A DNA stretch of 64,000 bases, from assembly GCA_965214335.1 (NCBI GenBank), contig CBDCBO010000019.1, positions 62,001 through 126,000 on the forward strand, in the 5' to 3' direction. The number at the start of each line of letters is the position of its first letter. Position 1 is the stretch's first letter. Of the stretch, positions 62,252-64,000 are shown piece after piece. Both the position numbers and the translations under genes were made by a program. The notes beneath the pieces are model-generated. The model was not told the origin of the DNA and did no database searches. It saw only the letters and a list, made by a program, of their open reading frames with translations. The stretch is from Velthaea sp965214335 (GTDB lineage: Bacteria > Vulcanimicrobiota > Vulcanimicrobiia > Vulcanimicrobiales > Vulcanimicrobiaceae).

Positions 62252-63112
62252 CTATGCGCGTTGCACCAGAAAAATTCCCAACGCAATCGCCGCGAGTCCG
62301 CCGAGATCGCGCGTTCCAACCGGCTCGCCGAGAATCAGATACGCAATACACAAACCGAAGATCGGGGTCAAGAAATAGAACGCGCTGACCCGGCTTGCTT
62401 CGCCGCGATTGAGCAGCCAAAACCAGAGCATCGACGCGCCGACACTCATGACAAAAACGGTGTAGCCGAAGGCCAGCGCGATCCGCGGCGACCAGATCGC
62501 GTGCGGCGCACCTTCAAAAATCACCGCGCACGGCAACAGCACCGCCGACGCCGTTAACAATTGCAGCGCCGTCGTCATGCGCAAATCGAGAGCGGTGCAG
62601 TAGCGTTTGAACACGATCGTTGCGGCCACACTGCCGACGACGCCGGTAAAGGCCAGCGCGACGTCGGACGGATTCGCGCTCCCGCTGCCGGTTCGCGCGA
62701 TCATCACCCCAACGACGCCGCCGAAACCCAATACTAGTCCGGCGATCTTGAGCGGCGTCAGTCGTTCGCGTAGCAACGCCGGCGCGACGATTGCCAGCAC
62801 GAGCGGATTCAGGCTCGCCACGATGGCCCCGACGCCCGACGCTAAATGACGCAAGGCTTCATACGTGAAGCCCAGATAGATCGCATTGCCCGCAACGCCT
62901 AACGCCAGCACCGCGACCCAGGCGCGCCGCGTGGGTGGAAACCGCGCGCCGTAACGGCACGCAATGGCGAACGTCACCAAGCCCGCGACCGCGAAGCGGC
63001 AGACCAGAAACCACAGCGGCGACGAATCGAGCACGCCGATCTTGCTCGGAACGTAAGCCGACGCCCACAACACCACGTAAAACAAGGCCGCCGCGATGCC
63101 CAAGCCGCGCAC
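62252..63112 (-). CDS. EamA-family (DMT) transporter
   Basis: 286 residues, ten predicted membrane helices in two five-helix repeats: AALFYVVLWASAYVPSKIG, AGLVTFAIACRY, WVAVLALGVAGNAIYLGFTYEALRHL ... VSAFYFLTPIFGLCIAYLILGEPV. RhaT/RarD-like exporters carry amino acids, metabolites or drugs out of the cell; substrate unknown. Starts 2 bases after the end of the penicillin acylase-like gene on the same strand, so one operon. Confidence 0.9.
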   Translation of the reverse strand: MRGLGIAAALFYVVLWASAYVPSKIGVLDSSPLWFLVCRFAVAGLVTFAIACRYGARFPPTRRAWVAVLALGVAGNAIYLGFTYEALRHLASGVGAIVASLNPLVLAIVAPALLRERLTPLKIAGLVLGFGGVVGVMIARTGSGSANPSDVALAFTGVVGSVAATIVFKRYCTALDLRMTTALQLLTASAVLLPCAVIFEGAPHAIWSPRIALAFGYTVFVMSVGASMLWFWLLNRGEASRVSAFYFLTPIFGLCIAYLILGEPVGTRDLGGLAAIALGIFLVQRA

Positions 63113-63114
63113 GC

Positions 63115-64000
63115 CTAGCGCTCGAGCACGAGCGTGGTCCGCGCGGCCCGCGCGACCGCCGCATCGGAGAACGGTAACGCCGTCAACACGTGCCGCGCAT
63201 AACGGGCGGCCAGATCGCGATAGTGCGGTGAACCGGGCTCGCCCGATTCACCCAGCGGAATGTCGATGCCGCCGGCGTCCCAGTTGCCGACGTCCCACAC
63301 GGCGCGGAAACTTTGGCCGATGCTCGCCCCCTGCACGGCCGGCGCATAGCGCCCGCCTTGACCCGCGACGCGTGGCCCGTTCCACAGCGAAAACCCGAAC
63401 GGCGCCAATGGGTGCGCGGCCGTGACCGCGTCCGCTTCGCCGTATTCAACCGCGACGGCATCGCGGCCGAAGCGGCGCACGACGGCCCGTAGTTCGGCAA
63501 CCAGAAACGCATCCGGATCGTCGCCCGCAAACCAGCCCCGCGGATGTTCGCGCAGCGCGCGCATGAGCAATACAAAGCGCGCATTCGGCGCCATGTACCG
63601 CGCGCTCAACGCGGCGGGTAAGTGCGCCGCGGCGAGATCGGCGGCCGCCGCCAAGCGCAAGCGTTCGACCACCGTCGCCCCGCGCGATGCAGGCTGAAAC
63701 CGGCCGTCGAACGCCGCCAGCGCCGCAAACGCCGGAACCAATTCCGGGTCGTGATCGGCCCCCCGCGCGCGCAACGCGGCGACCGTCAGCCGCGCCAACT
63801 CGAGCTCCGCCGGCGATGCCGTATCCGCTTGGATCGCCGCAAACGCCGCCGCATCGAAGCGGGTCAGCCGGTGCAAACGGCGCGTTATTTCCGCCGCCCG
63901 GTACGGAGCGCTATATTCCGCGCTCAGGCGATACGGATAACCCGCGCCGTATTGCAGATTGTTGGCCGTCACGACGACCGCCGCGCGCGACGGCGCGACC
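63115..64000 (-). CDS. Penicillin acylase-like hydrolase, N-terminal part outside the window
   Basis: The frame is open to the right edge, where it reads AVVVTANNLQYGAGYPYRLSAEYSAPYRAAEI, the segment following the catalytic N-terminal Ser of the beta subunit in penicillin acylases (VVSANNR...YPY pattern). About 295 residues are visible up to the stop. Also present: FGFSLWNGP, GASIGQSFRAVWDVGNWD and GESGEPGSPHYRD, a typical C-terminal region of the family. Ntn-hydrolases of this group cleave amides such as acyl homoserine lactones or beta-lactams in the periplasm. Identity to the family is fairly clear; substrate is not. Confidence 0.8.
   Translation of the reverse strand, partial: VAPSRAAVVVTANNLQYGAGYPYRLSAEYSAPYRAAEITRRLHRLTRFDAAAFAAIQADTASPAELELARLTVAALRARGADHDPELVPAFAALAAFDGRFQPASRGATVVERLRLAAAADLAAAHLPAALSARYMAPNARFVLLMRALREHPRGWFAGDDPDAFLVAELRAVVRRFGRDAVAVEYGEADAVTAAHPLAPFGFSLWNGPRVAGQGGRYAPAVQGASIGQSFRAVWDVGNWDAGGIDIPLGESGEPGSPHYRDLAARYARHVLTALPFSDAAVARAARTTLVLER

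Overview
This is a 64 kb chromosomal window of a GC-rich, diderm-looking bacterium. An outer-membrane secretin (19688-21325), several lipoprotein signals, a lipoylated E2-E1 fused 2-oxoglutarate dehydrogenase, a type 2 IPP isomerase and dense PAS/GGDEF/HD-GYP signalling do not fit a well-studied phylum. A lineage such as Eremiobacterota/WPS-2 would be consistent, but that is inference: no rRNA marker is present. Both ends cut genes: a class A beta-lactamase-like serine hydrolase on the left and a penicillin-acylase-like hydrolase on the right.

Region by region. 1-8.6 kb: serine hydrolase, branched-chain aminotransferase, a decayed chrA chromate transporter remnant, a beta-propeller/phosphoesterase, exported proteins of unknown role, a TlpA-like thioredoxin, and an OFA-type MFS carrier followed by a 42-residue membrane protein. 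8.6-16.5 kb: a GAF-containing hybrid histidine kinase, polX with a single-base frameshift, nicotinate phosphoribosyltransferase, a DJ-1/PfpI protein, an HTH protein, IPP isomerase, a Rieske protein. 16.6-21.9 kb: rpsO-pnp, the secretin and tmRNA (ssrA). 21.9-25 kb: a lower-GC patch downstream of tmRNA with an IS3-type transposase remnant and a membrane PAS-GGDEF gene, which looks like an old island. 25-36.5 kb, all on the minus strand: prolyl-oligopeptidase-type peptidase, CHASE3/multi-PAS hybrid kinase, a TIR-NB-ARC-TPR protein, a SLOG plus 4-TM protein overlapping it by 4 bases, a possible small ORF and an aldo/keto reductase.

37-48.9 kb: a second NB-ARC/TPR protein with an HTH in place of TIR; a small 102-aa protein facing a B12-binding radical SAM enzyme and a helper (possible peptide-modification locus); a MalT-like LuxR regulator translationally coupled to an HD-GYP phosphodiesterase; and a REC-PAS-GGDEF cyclase. 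49-57.5 kb: glutamine synthetase, small membrane/lipoproteins, an oligopeptide-type substrate-binding protein, and an Lrp-kdd-kamA-LOG operon pointing to lysine breakdown through beta-lysine. 57.5-64 kb: the fused E2-E1 2-oxoglutarate dehydrogenase, tRNA-Leu(CAG), an EamA exporter and the penicillin acylase.

The most interesting unit is the two-gene operon 26421-30880. It combines a TIR domain (NADase or nucleotide-signal producer), an NLR-like NB-ARC/TPR sensor and a SLOG (nucleotide ligand sensor) domain tethered to four membrane helices. This is the architecture expected of a TIR-signalled, membrane-acting immunity system. Two further STAND ATPases lie within 16 kb.
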